Part shown: positions 47,558 to 58,751 of the stretch, piece after piece
Numbering within the stretch: position 1 is the stretch's first letter
Layout of the letters: the number at the start of each line of letters is the position of its first letter
Assembly (NCBI GenBank): GCA_905182455.1
Contig: CAJJBJ010000002.1
Coordinates: 806,001 to 870,000 of the forward strand
From: an uncultured Planktomarina sp.
GTDB lineage: Bacteria; Pseudomonadota; Alphaproteobacteria; Rhodobacterales; Rhodobacteraceae
Length of the DNA: 64,000 nt
Direction of reading: 5' to 3'
Notes under the pieces: generated by a model
Databases searched by the model: none
Told to the model about the DNA's origin: nothing
The model's input: the letters and a program-made list of their open reading frames with translations, nothing else
Made by a program: the position numbers and the translations under genes

Positions 47558-48600
47558 GACAGATCTCCTTCGGACAAACGTAGGGTAAATTCAGGGCGAA
47601 TAATGCCACCCACGGCTGGTACATCGCGCCCCTGCCCCAAAACCCGGGTCAAAGCGTCATAACGCCCACCAGAAGCAACCGCGGGCCATCCCGCATGCTG
47701 CGCATAAAATCCAAATACAAACCCGTCATAATATTCCATCGCGGTCAGCCCATAGGCCGCTTCAAAGCCTATCTGTGATACGTCTACACCGGCGCTTGTT
47801 AACGCCGCCAACCGTGCAGCCATGTGATCCACGGCAAAGGCAATCGCAGGCAATCGCCACGCCAAGGCCTGCAGTTGCGCAAGAGCCTCCGGTAGGTGGC
47901 CTTTGACCTCAAGCAAATCGTTTAAAGCTTCAATTTCAAATTGCGGGATCGGTGGTGCGGCGGCCTCATCAACCAGTTGCAGCAAACGCAATTCCACATC
48001 TGATGCGTCTCGCAGGCCGATCTGTTGACCACCAGCGCCCAAGGCTTTCGCCCTAACAGGTTGCGAAAACCGAGCAAGCAAGGCCTGAAATCTTGAGGGC
48101 CGCCAGATATGACGGCGCAGAGCGGCTTTGCGGGCGTCCGAGGTGGTGAGTCCCTCGATTGCGGCGACCAAAAGCCCAACATCTCCCGTCGAGGCGGTGA
48201 CGCCAAGAGGCATAAGTATCTGGTGAAAAAGAGCAAAAATCTCAGCTTCAATCGCATCTGCTTGACCACGGTCAAACACCTCATAGCCCACCTGCTCGCT
48301 CTGCGCCGCGCGGCCATTATCATTGTCTTGATAGCGAAAAACGGGGCCTGCATAAGTATAGCGCGCAGGCTCGGCGCTTTCAGCCATATGACTCTGCACT
48401 ACCGGCACCGTAAAATCAGGTCGCAGCATTTGCTCACCGCGAAGGGGGTCGGACGTAACATATGCTCGCGCGCGAATATCTTCGCCATACAGATCTAAAA
48501 GTACGTCCGCAGGCTGCAAAATATCCGCCTCAACCCGAACGGCACCGGCGGATTGAAACACCGTCAAAAGCCGCGTGATCTCTGCGCGCAACTGGCTCAT
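47554..48600 (-). CDS. hisZ: ATP phosphoribosyltransferase regulatory subunit
   Basis: HisZ is a class II aminoacyl-tRNA-synthetase paralogue without tRNA charging activity that activates short HisG and gives histidine feedback. The 348-residue protein has [50 protein letters not shown] and [11 protein letters not shown]-like [20 protein letters not shown]. It lacks the HisRS anticodon-binding domain. It sits between hisS and hisG with ATGA overlaps at both ends, so the complex partners are made together. Confidence 0.92.
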   Translation of the reverse strand: MSQLRAEITRLLTVFQSAGAVRVEADILQPADVLLDLYGEDIRARAYVTSDPLRGEQMLRPDFTVPVVQSHMAESAEPARYTYAGPVFRYQDNDNGRAAQSEQVGYEVFDRGQADAIEAEIFALFHQILMPLGVTASTGDVGLLVAAIEGLTTSDARKAALRRHIWRPSRFQALLARFSQPVRAKALGAGGQQIGLRDASDVELRLLQLVDEAAAPPIPQFEIEALNDLLEVKGHLPEALAQLQALAWRLPAIAFAVDHMAARLAALTSAGVDVSQIGFEAAYGLTAMEYYDGFVFGFYAQHAGWPAVASGGRYDALTRVLGQGRDVPAVGGIIRPEFTLRLSEGDLS

Positions 48601-50096
48601 TCTGTAAGGCCTTGCGCCGCCAGCATCTGCTTCACCTGCGCCACCAAATCCCCCCGTGGCGCTTCAATCTGGCTCGGGCGCGCTTTCCACTCTTCTAAAG
48701 TGGCATCTTTCGCCAATTTTGCACCAAGGATAAGATCTTTGATCTGCACAATACCAGCCGCCTTCTCCTCACCGCCTTCGATGATGGCGATGGGGCTGTT
48801 GCGATTGTCCGCATATTTCAGTTGGTTGCCAAAGTTCTTAGGATTCCCCAGATAGACCTCAGCACGAATGCCGGCGGTGCGCAATTCAGTGGCCATGGCC
48901 TGATAATCGCTCATCCTGTCGCGATCCATCACGGTGATCACTACAGGACCCAAGGCCGAACGTTCGACCCGCCCTTTCATCCGCAGCGCAGCCAGCAAAC
49001 GGTCCACACCGATTGAAATCCCGGTCGCAGGCACTTCCTGCCCGGTGAAGCGCTTCACAAGATCATCATAGCGCCCGCCACCAGCAACCGAGCCAAATTG
49101 GCGCGTCCTGCCTTTTTCATCTTTAATTTCAAAGGTAAGCTCTGCCTCATAGACCGGGCCGGTATAATAGCCCAACCCACGCACAACTGAGGGATCTAGC
49201 ATAATACGGTCCGTGCCATAGCCTTGTGCCGTCACCAAATCAGAAATTTCTTGCAGTTCATCAACACCGGACTCGCCGATGGCAGACCCTTGAACCAAGG
49301 CGCGTAAATTACTCAGAGTCTCAGCTGGAGTGGCGCCCAGCGCCTGCATAAAGCCCATAACAATCTCGGTCTGCGCATCGTCAAGCCCAGCACCATCGGT
49401 GAAATCACCACTGTCATCTTTGCGACCTGCCCCAAGAAGTTGGCGCACACCCTGAAGGCCAAAACGGTCCAACTTATCAATGGCCCGCAATACAATCCCG
49501 CGTTCTGCGGCGAATTTCTCAGGGTCCGTCGGATCCAACACCCCGGCCACTTCCATCACACCATTGAGCACTTTGCGGTTGTTCACACGGATGATGTAAT
49601 CGCCACGCGCAATCCCAACACGTTCTAATGTGTCCGATAGCATGGCACAAATTTCCGCATCAGCGGCCATGCTGGCTGAGCCAACCGTATCAGCATCACA
49701 TTGATAAAACTGCCGGAACCGTCCCGGCCCCGGCTTTTCATTGCGCCAAACGGGGCCCATGGCAAAGCGGCGATAGGGACTGGGTAGATCGTTGCGGTGC
49801 TGCGCATAGACCCGTGCCAAAGGGGCGGTCAGATCATACCGCAGTGCCAACCAATCTTCGTCCTCTTGCCACGCAAACACCCCTTCATTCGGGCGATCCA
49901 CATCGGGCAGGAATTTGCCAAGTGCTTCGACCGTTTCCACAGCACTGCTTTCGAGCTGCTCAAAGCCGTATAGATGATATACATCAGAAATTTGACGCAG
50001 CATTTCTGTGCGCTCGGACACATCTGCTCCAAAATAATCGCGAAACCCTTTTGGCGGTAGCGCCTTAGGTTTGGGTGCTTTTTTCTGTTTGGCCAT
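48597..50096 (-). CDS. hisS: Histidyl-tRNA synthetase
   Basis: HisS charges tRNA-His. The 499-residue protein has [20 protein letters not shown], motif 2 in [20 protein letters not shown], the histidine A motif [13 protein letters not shown] and [14 protein letters not shown], and the C-terminal anticodon domain with [18 protein letters not shown] chose the ATG at 50096 ([18 protein letters not shown]); the frame stays open to 50153. It leads the hisS-hisZ-hisG operon, linking histidine charging to the first step of its synthesis. Confidence 0.95.
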   Translation of the reverse strand: MAKQKKAPKPKALPPKGFRDYFGADVSERTEMLRQISDVYHLYGFEQLESSAVETVEALGKFLPDVDRPNEGVFAWQEDEDWLALRYDLTAPLARVYAQHRNDLPSPYRRFAMGPVWRNEKPGPGRFRQFYQCDADTVGSASMAADAEICAMLSDTLERVGIARGDYIIRVNNRKVLNGVMEVAGVLDPTDPEKFAAERGIVLRAIDKLDRFGLQGVRQLLGAGRKDDSGDFTDGAGLDDAQTEIVMGFMQALGATPAETLSNLRALVQGSAIGESGVDELQEISDLVTAQGYGTDRIMLDPSVVRGLGYYTGPVYEAELTFEIKDEKGRTRQFGSVAGGGRYDDLVKRFTGQEVPATGISIGVDRLLAALRMKGRVERSALGPVVITVMDRDRMSDYQAMATELRTAGIRAEVYLGNPKNFGNQLKYADNRNSPIAIIEGGEEKAAGIVQIKDLILGAKLAKDATLEEWKARPSQIEAPRGDLVAQVKQMLAAQGLTE

Positions 50097-50231
50097 GATC
50101 AACCTCATAATCGTTGGCCTGCATTTAACTGCCCAGGCGCCGGGGGGCAACATGCGAGTTCATATCGCCCTTTGGGCCTGCGCATTAAATTTTCCCTTGA
50201 TCCAGCCCGCGCGATCCCGCACACGGCAGTC

Positions 50232-50429
50232 ATGACACAAGCTTTAGAAGAACAAATCGCCCATCTGACACGTACCGTGGAAGATCTTTCCGATGTAATG
50301 GCCAAGCAAGACAGCGAGTTGCGCCGTCTGACCTCCCTGGTTGAACATCTGGCTCAGCGCGCGCGTGTGCGTGAATCGGATGGCGGCGGCGGCATTATCT
50401 TAGGTGATGAACGCCCGCCGCATTATTGA
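50232..50429 (+). CDS. slyX: SlyX family protein
   Basis: The 65-residue helical protein, MTQALEEQIAHLTRTVEDLS followed by DVMAKQDSELRRLTSLVEHL and a short GGGGIILGDERPPHY tail, matches SlyX in its coiled-coil body and its closing PPHY. Function is unknown; in enterobacteria it neighbours slyD. I chose the ATG at 50232. It is divergent from hisS and converges on dnaE with a 15-base gap. Confidence 0.88.
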   Translation: MTQALEEQIAHLTRTVEDLSDVMAKQDSELRRLTSLVEHLAQRARVRESDGGGGIILGDERPPHY

Positions 50430-50444
50430 TTGCGAATTTCTAAC

Positions 50445-53400
50445 TTATAAATCTTCCACCATCAAAACGCCCTCAAGGCTTTTCAACGCACCTTTGATTT
50501 GCGGTGTCACCGGGAAGTTCTGTCCCAAATCCATGTCCACTTCACCGGGCAGGCTGTCATCCAGCAGGCAAAAGGAAATTGGCCCCTTAGCGCCATTCTT
50601 TATCGCGCGCACCGCTTCGCTTAGCACGGTGGCCACAGAGTCGATGGCTGATGAATTATTCAAATAGACCCGCAAACCAGTCCCGCCCGCCTGTGATACA
50701 GCCCCATCCATGGGCTGCACCGATCGGCAGAGCAATTTGAGCTGTTCAGACTCCATTGTGGCCTCAACACTCAGAACAATTTTTGAACCGGCTTCCAGAT
50801 GTACCCGTGAGGCTTCCAACGTATCACTGAACATCGTGGCTTCATAATTTCCCGTGGTGTCGCTGAGCTGTACAAAGGCAAAACGGTTACCTCGCGCCGA
50901 TTTGCGCTCTTGCCGGCCTGCCACAATACCTGCGAGCTTAGCCACAAGCGGGCCGCCCTTCGCCTTCTCAATCAACTGATCCAAAGTGATCACGCCTGAG
51001 CGTTTGAGAGAGGAGATGTAATCATCAAGCGGGTGCCCGGACAGGTAAAACCCGATGGCCTTAAATTCTTCGGCCAATTGCTCCGCAGGCAACCAATTAG
51101 CCACAGGCGACAGGCGCGGTTCGGGCAAATCATCGCCCGCCTCACCAAACAGGCTCACTTGATTTGAGTTGCGCTGCTCATGCACAGCGGAAGAGTAGCC
51201 TACCAAAGAATCAAGACTATCAAACACCCGGTGGCGATTGCGGTCGAGCTGATCGAAGGCCCCTGAGCGCGCCAACATCTCCAAAGGCCGCTTGCCCACC
51301 CGCTTGAGATCCACACGACGGGCAAAATCAAACAGCGTGGTAAAAGCTTTGTCCCCACGGCCCTCGGCCACCAGCCCCATCGCGTCGACACCCACATTCT
51401 TCAAAGCGCCAAGACCATAGACCAAAGCGCCATCGGCCACGTCAAATCGGGCTTGGGAGCGGTTCACACAGGGCGGCGTATAGGGCAGATCAAGGCCCTT
51501 GCGGACTTCATTGAAATAAACCGCCAGCTTATCTGTAAGATGCAAGTCGCAATTCATCACACCGGCCATAAACTCGACCGGATGATTGGCCTTGAGCCAA
51601 GCGGTTTGATAACTGACCACCGCATAAGCCGCCGCGTGGGATTTATTAAACCCATAGTTGGCAAATTTATCCAAAAGGTCCCAGGTGGCCTTAGCGGTTT
51701 TTTCGTCCACGTCATTGGCCGCAGAGCCGGTAAGAAACTTAGGTCTCTCCGCGTCCATCGCCTCTTGGATTTTCTTACCCATCGCACGACGCAACAGATC
51801 GGCCCCGCCCAGCGAATAGCCCGCCATTTGCCGGGCAATTTCCATCACCTGTTCTTGATACACGATGATGCCTTGGGTTTCATCCAAGATATGATCCACC
51901 AAAGGATGCAGCAAATCTCGTTCGCTTAGACCGTTTTTGACCTCACAATATTTTGGGATATTCTCCATCGGGCCGGGGCGGTACAACGCCACCAAGGCTA
52001 CAATGTCTTCAATACAGTTGGGCTTCATACGCTTCAGCGCATCCATCATGCCACTGGATTCAACCTGAAACACCGCTACAGTTTTTGCAGCTGAATAAAG
52101 CGCATAGGATGCAGCGTCGTCCAATGGAATTGCGCTGATGTCGCCCTCAGCTCCCGCTGCCGGCGTATAAAGCGCCCGGCCGTCCGCCGCCACATGCAGC
52201 GCCCTTGAACGGTTGATAAGATCCACCGCATTTTGGATGACTGTGAGGGTTTTCAGACCCAAAAAGTCAAATTTAACCAAGCCTGCCTGCTCAACCCATT
52301 TCATATTGAATTGGGTGGCGGGCATGTCAGAACGCGGATCTTGGTATAAAGGCACCAGCTGATCCAAAGGCCGGTCACCAATCACCACACCCGCCGCGTG
52401 GGTTGAGGCGTTGCGCAATAGCCCTTCCACTTGCTGGCCATAATTCAGCAGCCGGGCGACGACTTCCTCAGCCTTTGCCTCTTGTCGCAAACGTGGCTCG
52501 TCAGCCAAAGCTTTTTCAATGCTGACCGGTTTCACACCTTCGACAGGAATCATCTTCGATAGGCGATCCACTTGGCCGTAGGGCATTTGCAGAACACGGC
52601 CAATATCGCGAACAGCCGCTTTCGACAGCAGCGCACCGAATGTGATAATCTGCCCGACGCGGTCACGGCCATATTTTTGCTGAACGTAACGGATCACCTC
52701 TTCGCGGCGATCCATGCAAAAATCAATGTCAAAGTCGGGCATAGAAACCCGCTCCGGATTCAAGAACCGCTCAAACAACAAGCCATAGCGCAGCGGGTCA
52801 AGATCGGTGATTGTCAAAGCATAGGCCACCAATGAGCCCGCACCAGACCCCCGGCCCGGCCCTACAGGAATATTCTGCCCTTTGGTCCAAGCAATAAAAT
52901 CAGCCACAATCAAAAAATAGCCGGGAAAGCCCATGCCTTCGATGATATCCAGCTCGTAATTGAGGCGTTTTTGATAGTCCTCCACCGACACCGCATGCGG
53001 GATCACGGCCAAACGGCGTTGCAGCCCCTCGTTTGATTGTCGCCGCAACTCTACAACCTCATCGTCCGCAAACTTGGGCAGGATGGGGTCACGTTTGTAG
53101 GCCTTGAACGCACATCTTTGCGCAATCTCAACCGTGTTTTCCAACGCCTCCGGCAGATCCGCAAACAACACCGCCATCTCGGCAGGCGTTTTGAGATAAT
53201 GCTGCGGGGTCAACCGCCGGCGCGGCTCTTGTTGGTCCACATAAGAACCTTCAGCGATACAGATCAAAGCGTCATGCGCCTCATACATCTCAGTTTTGGG
53301 GAAATAGACGTCATTAGTCGCAACCAAAGGGAGGTCCATCGCATAGGCCATTTCCACCGCACCACGTTCACTCAACCGCTCTACCTCTGGCGCGCTTCCA

Positions 53401-53945
53401 TCTTCGCCGGAGTGGCGCTGCAATTCGATATAAAGCCGGTCCCCAAACGCCAGGACCAGCTGATCAATCAGTGCCCGTGCTTTAGCTGCCTGCCCATTTT
53501 GCAAAAATTTTCCCAGCGGACCATTTGGGCCACCAGTCAAGCAAATCAGCCCCTCAGAATGCGCGACAAGCTGCGCCACCTGCACCTGTGGCAGCTCACC
53601 ATCAGTGTCCAAATAGAGGCAAGAGTTGAGCGCCATCAGGTTTTCATACCCACGCTCGTTTTGCGCCAAAAGCACCAGAGGCGCAGGCATCCGCGCCTTT
53701 TCACCAGGTGCAGCCAGATCATAAGCCAGATCCACTTGGCACCCGATGATGGGCTGAATACCAGCCTTAGAAGCCCCCTCAGAGAACTCTAGAGCACAAA
53801 ACATATTGTTCGTGTCCGTCACCGCTATTGCGGGCATATCCATAGCCGCTGTCAGATCAGGCAATTTTTTGAGCCTAACAGCCCCTTCCAGCAGCGAATA
53901 CTCACTGTGAACTCTAAGGTGGATAAATTTGGGATTCTTGCTCAT
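50445..53945 (-). CDS. dnaE: DNA polymerase III subunit alpha
   Basis: DnaE is the replicative polymerase. The 1166-residue protein has the N-terminal PHP domain (FIHLRVHSEYSLLEGAVRLK near residue 5), the finger and palm with GPGRGSGAGSLVAYAL and the catalytic MPDFDIDFCMDRREEVIRYV near 400, DFLGLKTLTVI, the beta-clamp region and a C-terminal OB-fold (GIVAGRQERKSARGNRFAFV). The DnaE1 form is indicated by length and PHP layout. I use the ATG at 53945; a TTG two codons upstream is an alternative. Confidence 0.96.
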   Translation of the reverse strand: MSKNPKFIHLRVHSEYSLLEGAVRLKKLPDLTAAMDMPAIAVTDTNNMFCALEFSEGASKAGIQPIIGCQVDLAYDLAAPGEKARMPAPLVLLAQNERGYENLMALNSCLYLDTDGELPQVQVAQLVAHSEGLICLTGGPNGPLGKFLQNGQAAKARALIDQLVLAFGDRLYIELQRHSGEDGSAPEVERLSERGAVEMAYAMDLPLVATNDVYFPKTEMYEAHDALICIAEGSYVDQQEPRRRLTPQHYLKTPAEMAVLFADLPEALENTVEIAQRCAFKAYKRDPILPKFADDEVVELRRQSNEGLQRRLAVIPHAVSVEDYQKRLNYELDIIEGMGFPGYFLIVADFIAWTKGQNIPVGPGRGSGAGSLVAYALTITDLDPLRYGLLFERFLNPERVSMPDFDIDFCMDRREEVIRYVQQKYGRDRVGQIITFGALLSKAAVRDIGRVLQMPYGQVDRLSKMIPVEGVKPVSIEKALADEPRLRQEAKAEEVVARLLNYGQQVEGLLRNASTHAAGVVIGDRPLDQLVPLYQDPRSDMPATQFNMKWVEQAGLVKFDFLGLKTLTVIQNAVDLINRSRALHVAADGRALYTPAAGAEGDISAIPLDDAASYALYSAAKTVAVFQVESSGMMDALKRMKPNCIEDIVALVALYRPGPMENIPKYCEVKNGLSERDLLHPLVDHILDETQGIIVYQEQVMEIARQMAGYSLGGADLLRRAMGKKIQEAMDAERPKFLTGSAANDVDEKTAKATWDLLDKFANYGFNKSHAAAYAVVSYQTAWLKANHPVEFMAGVMNCDLHLTDKLAVYFNEVRKGLDLPYTPPCVNRSQARFDVADGALVYGLGALKNVGVDAMGLVAEGRGDKAFTTLFDFARRVDLKRVGKRPLEMLARSGAFDQLDRNRHRVFDSLDSLVGYSSAVHEQRNSNQVSLFGEAGDDLPEPRLSPVANWLPAEQLAEEFKAIGFYLSGHPLDDYISSLKRSGVITLDQLIEKAKGGPLVAKLAGIVAGRQERKSARGNRFAFVQLSDTTGNYEATMFSDTLEASRVHLEAGSKIVLSVEATMESEQLKLLCRSVQPMDGAVSQAGGTGLRVYLNNSSAIDSVATVLSEAVRAIKNGAKGPISFCLLDDSLPGEVDMDLGQNFPVTPQIKGALKSLEGVLMVEDL

Positions 53946-54160
53946 GATCAATGATTAAACTGCCAGCCGCCCATCATCCAGCAGAAACTGCCAAAAACCA
54001 GCTCTCCGCACAGCGCTTTCAAGCTAATTCGCGATAGGTGCATATTTTTCTTGCCCGACTCACCTAAATCAGTGCTACATCAATCTGTTCCCGCCTTGGT
54101 TTTACGCCGCATCGGACCTAGGCGCGGGGAACGAAACAGACAGTGGCACGATTTCTTATT

Positions 54161-55534
54161 ATGAAAATGTCGTTTCTTCTAAACGGAGAATCTGTGTCGA
54201 CCTCCGTGAACACCGGAACTGAAACCCTACTAGACTTCCTGCGCCAAGACGCAGGGCTTTACGGTACAAAAGAGGGCTGCAATGAGGGCGATTGCGGGGC
54301 CTGTTCAGTGATTGTCACCGGCCATGATGGTGTGCCGAGGCCGATGAATGCCTGTATCTTATTTTTGCCCCAACTTCAGGGTCGCGCTGTTCGCACTGTT
54401 GAGGGCATATCCGGTCCAGATGGCAACCTGCACCCGGTGCAAGAAGCCATGATCGCAAAGCATGGCGCGCAATGTGGCTTTTGCACCCCCGGCTTCATCA
54501 CAACCATGGCTGCTGCTCATGCCACAGGGCAAACAGATTTTGACACGGCATTGGCTGGCAATCTGTGCCGCTGCACGGGCTACGCCCCGATCATTCGTGC
54601 AGCTGAAATGGCAGCCACTGCGCCAGTACCGAAATGGATGCAAGACTTGCCACCCACAACGGGCCACGCCAGCTCAGATGCCATATTCTGCCCGCTTTCC
54701 AGCGATGAATTGGCACAATGGTATCAGCAAAACCCGGAGGCCACATTGGTGGCCGGGGGGACAGATGTTGGGCTTTGGGTGACCAAACATATGCGCAGAC
54801 CCGCGCCAATTGCCTTTTTGAGTCAAGTGTCGGATCTGCGCCACATAGAAGATCACCCCGATCATCTGCGCGTTGGGGCCGCGGTCACGATCACCGAGCT
54901 TATGCAGGCGATCGCGTCAATTTCAACCTCGTTGCATAGTATGTTGGCTCGATACGGCAGCCCACAGGTGCGCAATGCCGCCACTATCGGCGGCAATATC
55001 GCCAATGGCTCCCCCATCGGCGATGGCCCTCCTGCCTTGATAGCAATGGGCGCCATATTGATCCTCCGCCGAGGATCTGAGCGCCGCCGCATGCCGTTGG
55101 AAGACTTCTTTATCGCCTATCAACATCAAGACCGTTTGCCCGGTGAATTTGTGGAGGCGGTCGAACTGCTGAAAGATCAAACAGGCCTACGCTGCTATAA
55201 GCTGTCCAAACGCTTTGATCAGGACATCTCAGCGGTCTGTGGCTGCCTGAACATCACCGCTAAAGATGGGATCATCACACAGGCACGGATTGCTTTTGGC
55301 GGCATGGCCGGGACACCGGCGCGCGCGCTTCGGACAGAGACGGCGCTGATCGGGCAGATCTGGAGTGCCGAGACTTTCGCAACAGCGCAGGCAGCAATGG
55401 CCCAAGACTTCACCCCTCTGTCAGATATGCGCGCCAGTGCTGAATACCGCGCGCGCACTGCCGAAAACATGCTGATGCGCTATTATCATGACATTGAGCA
55501 TAAACCTGTGGACATAAGGGAGGTGCGCGCATGA
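54161..55534 (+). CDS. xdhA: Xanthine dehydrogenase small subunit (2Fe-2S and FAD domains)
   Basis: XdhA carries the electron-transfer half of xanthine dehydrogenase. The protein (about 457 residues) has two 2Fe-2S motifs, [18 protein letters not shown] near residue 35 and [15 protein letters not shown] with [15 protein letters not shown]. An FAD domain follows with [17 protein letters not shown] and [20 protein letters not shown]. Several in-frame starts exist (GTG 54143, ATG 54161, ATG 54167); I use 54161. It is the first gene of a seven-gene, tightly packed unit and is divergent from dnaE. Confidence 0.94.
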   Translation: MKMSFLLNGESVSTSVNTGTETLLDFLRQDAGLYGTKEGCNEGDCGACSVIVTGHDGVPRPMNACILFLPQLQGRAVRTVEGISGPDGNLHPVQEAMIAKHGAQCGFCTPGFITTMAAAHATGQTDFDTALAGNLCRCTGYAPIIRAAEMAATAPVPKWMQDLPPTTGHASSDAIFCPLSSDELAQWYQQNPEATLVAGGTDVGLWVTKHMRRPAPIAFLSQVSDLRHIEDHPDHLRVGAAVTITELMQAIASISTSLHSMLARYGSPQVRNAATIGGNIANGSPIGDGPPALIAMGAILILRRGSERRRMPLEDFFIAYQHQDRLPGEFVEAVELLKDQTGLRCYKLSKRFDQDISAVCGCLNITAKDGIITQARIAFGGMAGTPARALRTETALIGQIWSAETFATAQAAMAQDFTPLSDMRASAEYRARTAENMLMRYYHDIEHKPVDIREVRA

Positions 55535-57837
55535 ACTCCACAGCCTCTATGCCTCATGACACCGCTCGCCAACATGTGAGCGGCGCGGCGCGCTATGTCG
55601 ATGACATTCCAATCCCTCGGGGAACCCTGCATTTGGCATTTGGCCTGTCCCCCGTGGCTGCAGGCGCGCTCACTTCAGTTGATCTGAGCGCCGTGAGCGC
55701 AGCTGAGGGTGTGCGATTGGTCCTGTTGGCCAAAGACCTGCCTTTTGCCAATGATGTCTCCCCCTCCGCCCATGATGAGCCTTTGTTGGCAGACACAACT
55801 GTCCACTATGCTGGGCAGCCCATATTTTTGGTGGTGGCAGAAAGCCATCATGCTGCACGCCAGGCGGCGCGTTTGGCCGAAATTGAAATTGATCAAACAC
55901 CAGCGATTTTAACCATAGAGCAAGCGCTCGCGGCTGATAGCCGCTTTGAAGACGGCCCGCGCATTTATAGCAAAGGTGACTCCGCCCGAGCCTTGCTGGA
56001 ATCGTCAAATCATTTGAGCGGTAGCTTAAATGTGGGGGGGCAAGAGCATTTCTATCTTGAGGGGCAAGCCGCTTTGGCCCTGCCAGGCGATCAGGGTGAC
56101 ATGGTTGTGCATTCCTCAACCCAACATCCGACCGAAATTCAACATAAAGTGTCAGAAGCGTTGAATATTCCCCAGCATGCGGTGCGTGTGGAGGTCCGGC
56201 GCATGGGCGGCGGCTTTGGCGGCAAGGAAAGCCAAGGCAATGCGCTGGCCGTGGCCTGTGCCGTGGCGGCCAGCCTCACCGGAAGACCCTGCAAGATGCG
56301 CTATGACCGAGATGATGACTTCATTATCACCGGAAAACGCCATGATTGCCGCGTGGATTATGAGGTGGGCTTCGATGCGCTTGGCCAAGTGGAGGCTCTT
56401 GATTTTAAACATTATTTTCGCTGCGGCTGGGCGCAGGATTTGTCTCTGCCCGTGGCGGATCGCGCCATGCTGCATTCAGACAATGCCTATGACCTGCCCA
56501 ATGTCAAAATCACCTCACACCGCCTGAAAACTAACACGCAAAGCGCCACAGCCTTTCGTGGATTTGGAGGCCCCCAAGGAATGATCGGTATTGAACGGGT
56601 GATGGACCACATCGCCCATGAATTGGACCTAGACCCGGCTCAGGTGCGTCGGGTCAATTATTACCCTGAGATGTCTGTGCCGCCAAACGCACGGCCCCCC
56701 GCCACCACTCCTTATAGGATGGCTGTGACAGATTTCATTCTCGGAGACATGACTGCAGCTCTGTTGGAGAGTTCGCAGTATCAAACGCGCAAGTCAGAGG
56801 TTGCACGCTGGAACGCGAATAACATGCTTCTCAAGCGCGGGATCGCTTTCAGCCCATTAAAATTTGGAATTTCTTTTACTCTTACCCATCTCAATCAGGC
56901 CGGCGCCTTGGTTCAGATTTACACCGATGGTTCGGTTTTGATAAACCACGGCGGCACGGAAATGGGGCAAGGCTTGTTTCAAAAGGTGGCGCAAGTAGCC
57001 GCACGCAGCCTTGGGGTGATGCAATCGTATATCCGCGCCAGTGCCACCGACACGAGCAAAGTGCCAAACACCTCCGCCACCGCCGCAAGTTCCGGCACAG
57101 ATCTCAATGGCATGGCTGTGCAAGCCGCCTGCCAAACCCTGCGCGACCGCTTGCAAAGCCATCTGGCAGATGTTTACCACTGCCAGTCTGACGCAATTCT
57201 ATTCGAAGCTGGCATGGTGACAGGGCCAAACTTCAAAATATCTTGGGCCGAGGCGGTGACCTCTGCTTATGAGGCGCGCATATCGCTCTCAGCCACCGGC
57301 TTTTACAAAACTCCAGATATTGCTTGGGATCGGATCAAGGGCGAGGGTCGACCCTTTCTGTATTTCGCATATGGCGCTGCGGTCACTGAGGTTGTGATTG
57401 ACACTTTGACCGGTGAAAACCGCATCCTGCGGTGTGATATTCTGCATGATTGCGGCACCTCACTGAACCCAGCCTTGGATATTGGCCAGATTGAAGGCGG
57501 TTTTGTACAGGGAGCGGGATGGTTGACCACCGAAGAGCTGGTTTGGGACACACAGGGCCGCCTGAAAACCCACGCGCCCTCGACCTATAAAATTCCAGCC
57601 TGCTCGGATAGGCCAGAGGTGTTCAACGTCTCGCTGTGGCAAGGTGCCAATCCTAAAAAAACGATTTATCGCTCCAAGGCTGTGGGGGAGCCGCCCTTTA
57701 TGCACGGGATTTCTGCCTATTTGGCTTTATCAAACGCCGTTTCAGCCTGTGGATTGAACTATCCAGACCTACAGGCGCCCGCCACCAGTGAGGAAGTGTT
57801 CTGCGCTATCAAACGCGCACAGGGCCGTGCGACATGA
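55531..57837 (+). CDS. xdhB: Xanthine dehydrogenase large subunit (molybdopterin-binding)
   Basis: XdhB holds the molybdenum cofactor and oxidises hypoxanthine and xanthine to urate. The 768-residue protein shows [35 protein letters not shown] with the substrate glutamate, [40 protein letters not shown] with the conserved active-site arginine, and [18 protein letters not shown] with the catalytic glutamate. These residues fit true xanthine dehydrogenase rather than aldehyde oxidase. ATGA overlaps join it to xdhA and xdhC. Confidence 0.94.
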   Translation: MNSTASMPHDTARQHVSGAARYVDDIPIPRGTLHLAFGLSPVAAGALTSVDLSAVSAAEGVRLVLLAKDLPFANDVSPSAHDEPLLADTTVHYAGQPIFLVVAESHHAARQAARLAEIEIDQTPAILTIEQALAADSRFEDGPRIYSKGDSARALLESSNHLSGSLNVGGQEHFYLEGQAALALPGDQGDMVVHSSTQHPTEIQHKVSEALNIPQHAVRVEVRRMGGGFGGKESQGNALAVACAVAASLTGRPCKMRYDRDDDFIITGKRHDCRVDYEVGFDALGQVEALDFKHYFRCGWAQDLSLPVADRAMLHSDNAYDLPNVKITSHRLKTNTQSATAFRGFGGPQGMIGIERVMDHIAHELDLDPAQVRRVNYYPEMSVPPNARPPATTPYRMAVTDFILGDMTAALLESSQYQTRKSEVARWNANNMLLKRGIAFSPLKFGISFTLTHLNQAGALVQIYTDGSVLINHGGTEMGQGLFQKVAQVAARSLGVMQSYIRASATDTSKVPNTSATAASSGTDLNGMAVQAACQTLRDRLQSHLADVYHCQSDAILFEAGMVTGPNFKISWAEAVTSAYEARISLSATGFYKTPDIAWDRIKGEGRPFLYFAYGAAVTEVVIDTLTGENRILRCDILHDCGTSLNPALDIGQIEGGFVQGAGWLTTEELVWDTQGRLKTHAPSTYKIPACSDRPEVFNVSLWQGANPKKTIYRSKAVGEPPFMHGISAYLALSNAVSACGLNYPDLQAPATSEEVFCAIKRAQGRAT

Positions 57838-58751
57838 GTTTTGATCTGCCGCAATTAAATGCAGCCATAGCTAAGCACGGCCCGGTTCACCGCGTGGTGA
57901 TTGCTGCAATCAAAGGATCATCTCCGCGTGAGTTGGGCGCATCAATGCTTCTGTGGACCGGCGGTCAAAGTGGCAGCATCGGTGGCGGGGCTTTGGAATA
58001 TCAGGCCTCACAGGCGCCCAAACCTGGGCTGCGGCACTATCCGTTGGGTCCGGAACTTGGGCAGTGTTGTGGTGGTCATGTGACATTGGTCACGGAGTAT
58101 TTCACCCAGCCAGTACAGGCCGAGGATCTCTATATACGCCAAATTGAAGGGGATTTACCTTTATCTTTGCCTTTGGCCCGCATGCAAAAGGCGCAGCGCA
58201 ATGGCTTAGGCGTGGCGGCGATTGCGTACTCTGACGGCTGGTTGGCCGAACCCATTGATCGCCCCCTCATCCCACTATGGATATGGGGCGCTGGACATGT
58301 CGGGCGGGCGGTTGTCCATATCGCGGCAGAAATGCCAAATTTGAACATAACTTGGATAGACACCAGCCCCGAGCGGTTTCCAGAAAATACGCCACCCCAT
58401 GTCACCATCGCGCCCGCAAAAGAGCCAGCCCATCTGATGCCCCATGCGCCCTTGGAGGCGCAGCATCTGATTTTCACCTACTCCCATGCCTTGGACCTCG
58501 CCATTTGTCATGCAGCCCTTATGCGGGGATTCGCTTTTTGCGGATTGATCGGATCTTCTAGCAAATGGGCACGATTTAGAGCCAGACTGGCCGCCTTGGG
58601 CCACAGCCCGAGGGATATATTGAACATTACCTGCCCAATTGGGAATCCGAACCTCGGAAAACAGCCCATTTCGATTGCGATCGGCGTGACTCAAGCTCTA
58701 GTGTTGCGCAACACCGCGGCCACCATCGTCAAAAGGAGTGCCATTCTGTGA
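57834..58751 (+). CDS. xdhC: XdhC molybdenum-cofactor chaperone
   Basis: XdhC binds and sulfurates the molybdenum cofactor and inserts it into XdhB. The 305-residue protein has the N-terminal XdhC/CoxI segment AIKGSSPRELGASMLLWTGG, IGGGALEYQA and GQCCGGHVTLV, and a C-terminal Rossmann part LWIWGAGHVGRAVVHIAAEM with GLIGSSSKWARFRARL. It overlaps xdhB and the following transporter ATPase gene, each by four bases. Confidence 0.92.
   Translation: MSFDLPQLNAAIAKHGPVHRVVIAAIKGSSPRELGASMLLWTGGQSGSIGGGALEYQASQAPKPGLRHYPLGPELGQCCGGHVTLVTEYFTQPVQAEDLYIRQIEGDLPLSLPLARMQKAQRNGLGVAAIAYSDGWLAEPIDRPLIPLWIWGAGHVGRAVVHIAAEMPNLNITWIDTSPERFPENTPPHVTIAPAKEPAHLMPHAPLEAQHLIFTYSHALDLAICHAALMRGFAFCGLIGSSSKWARFRARLAALGHSPRDILNITCPIGNPNLGKQPISIAIGVTQALVLRNTAATIVKRSAIL

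Noticed and set aside
47554-48600. Second histidyl-tRNA synthetase
   Set aside because: It lacks the anticodon-binding domain and sits between hisS and short hisG, which is the HisZ context.
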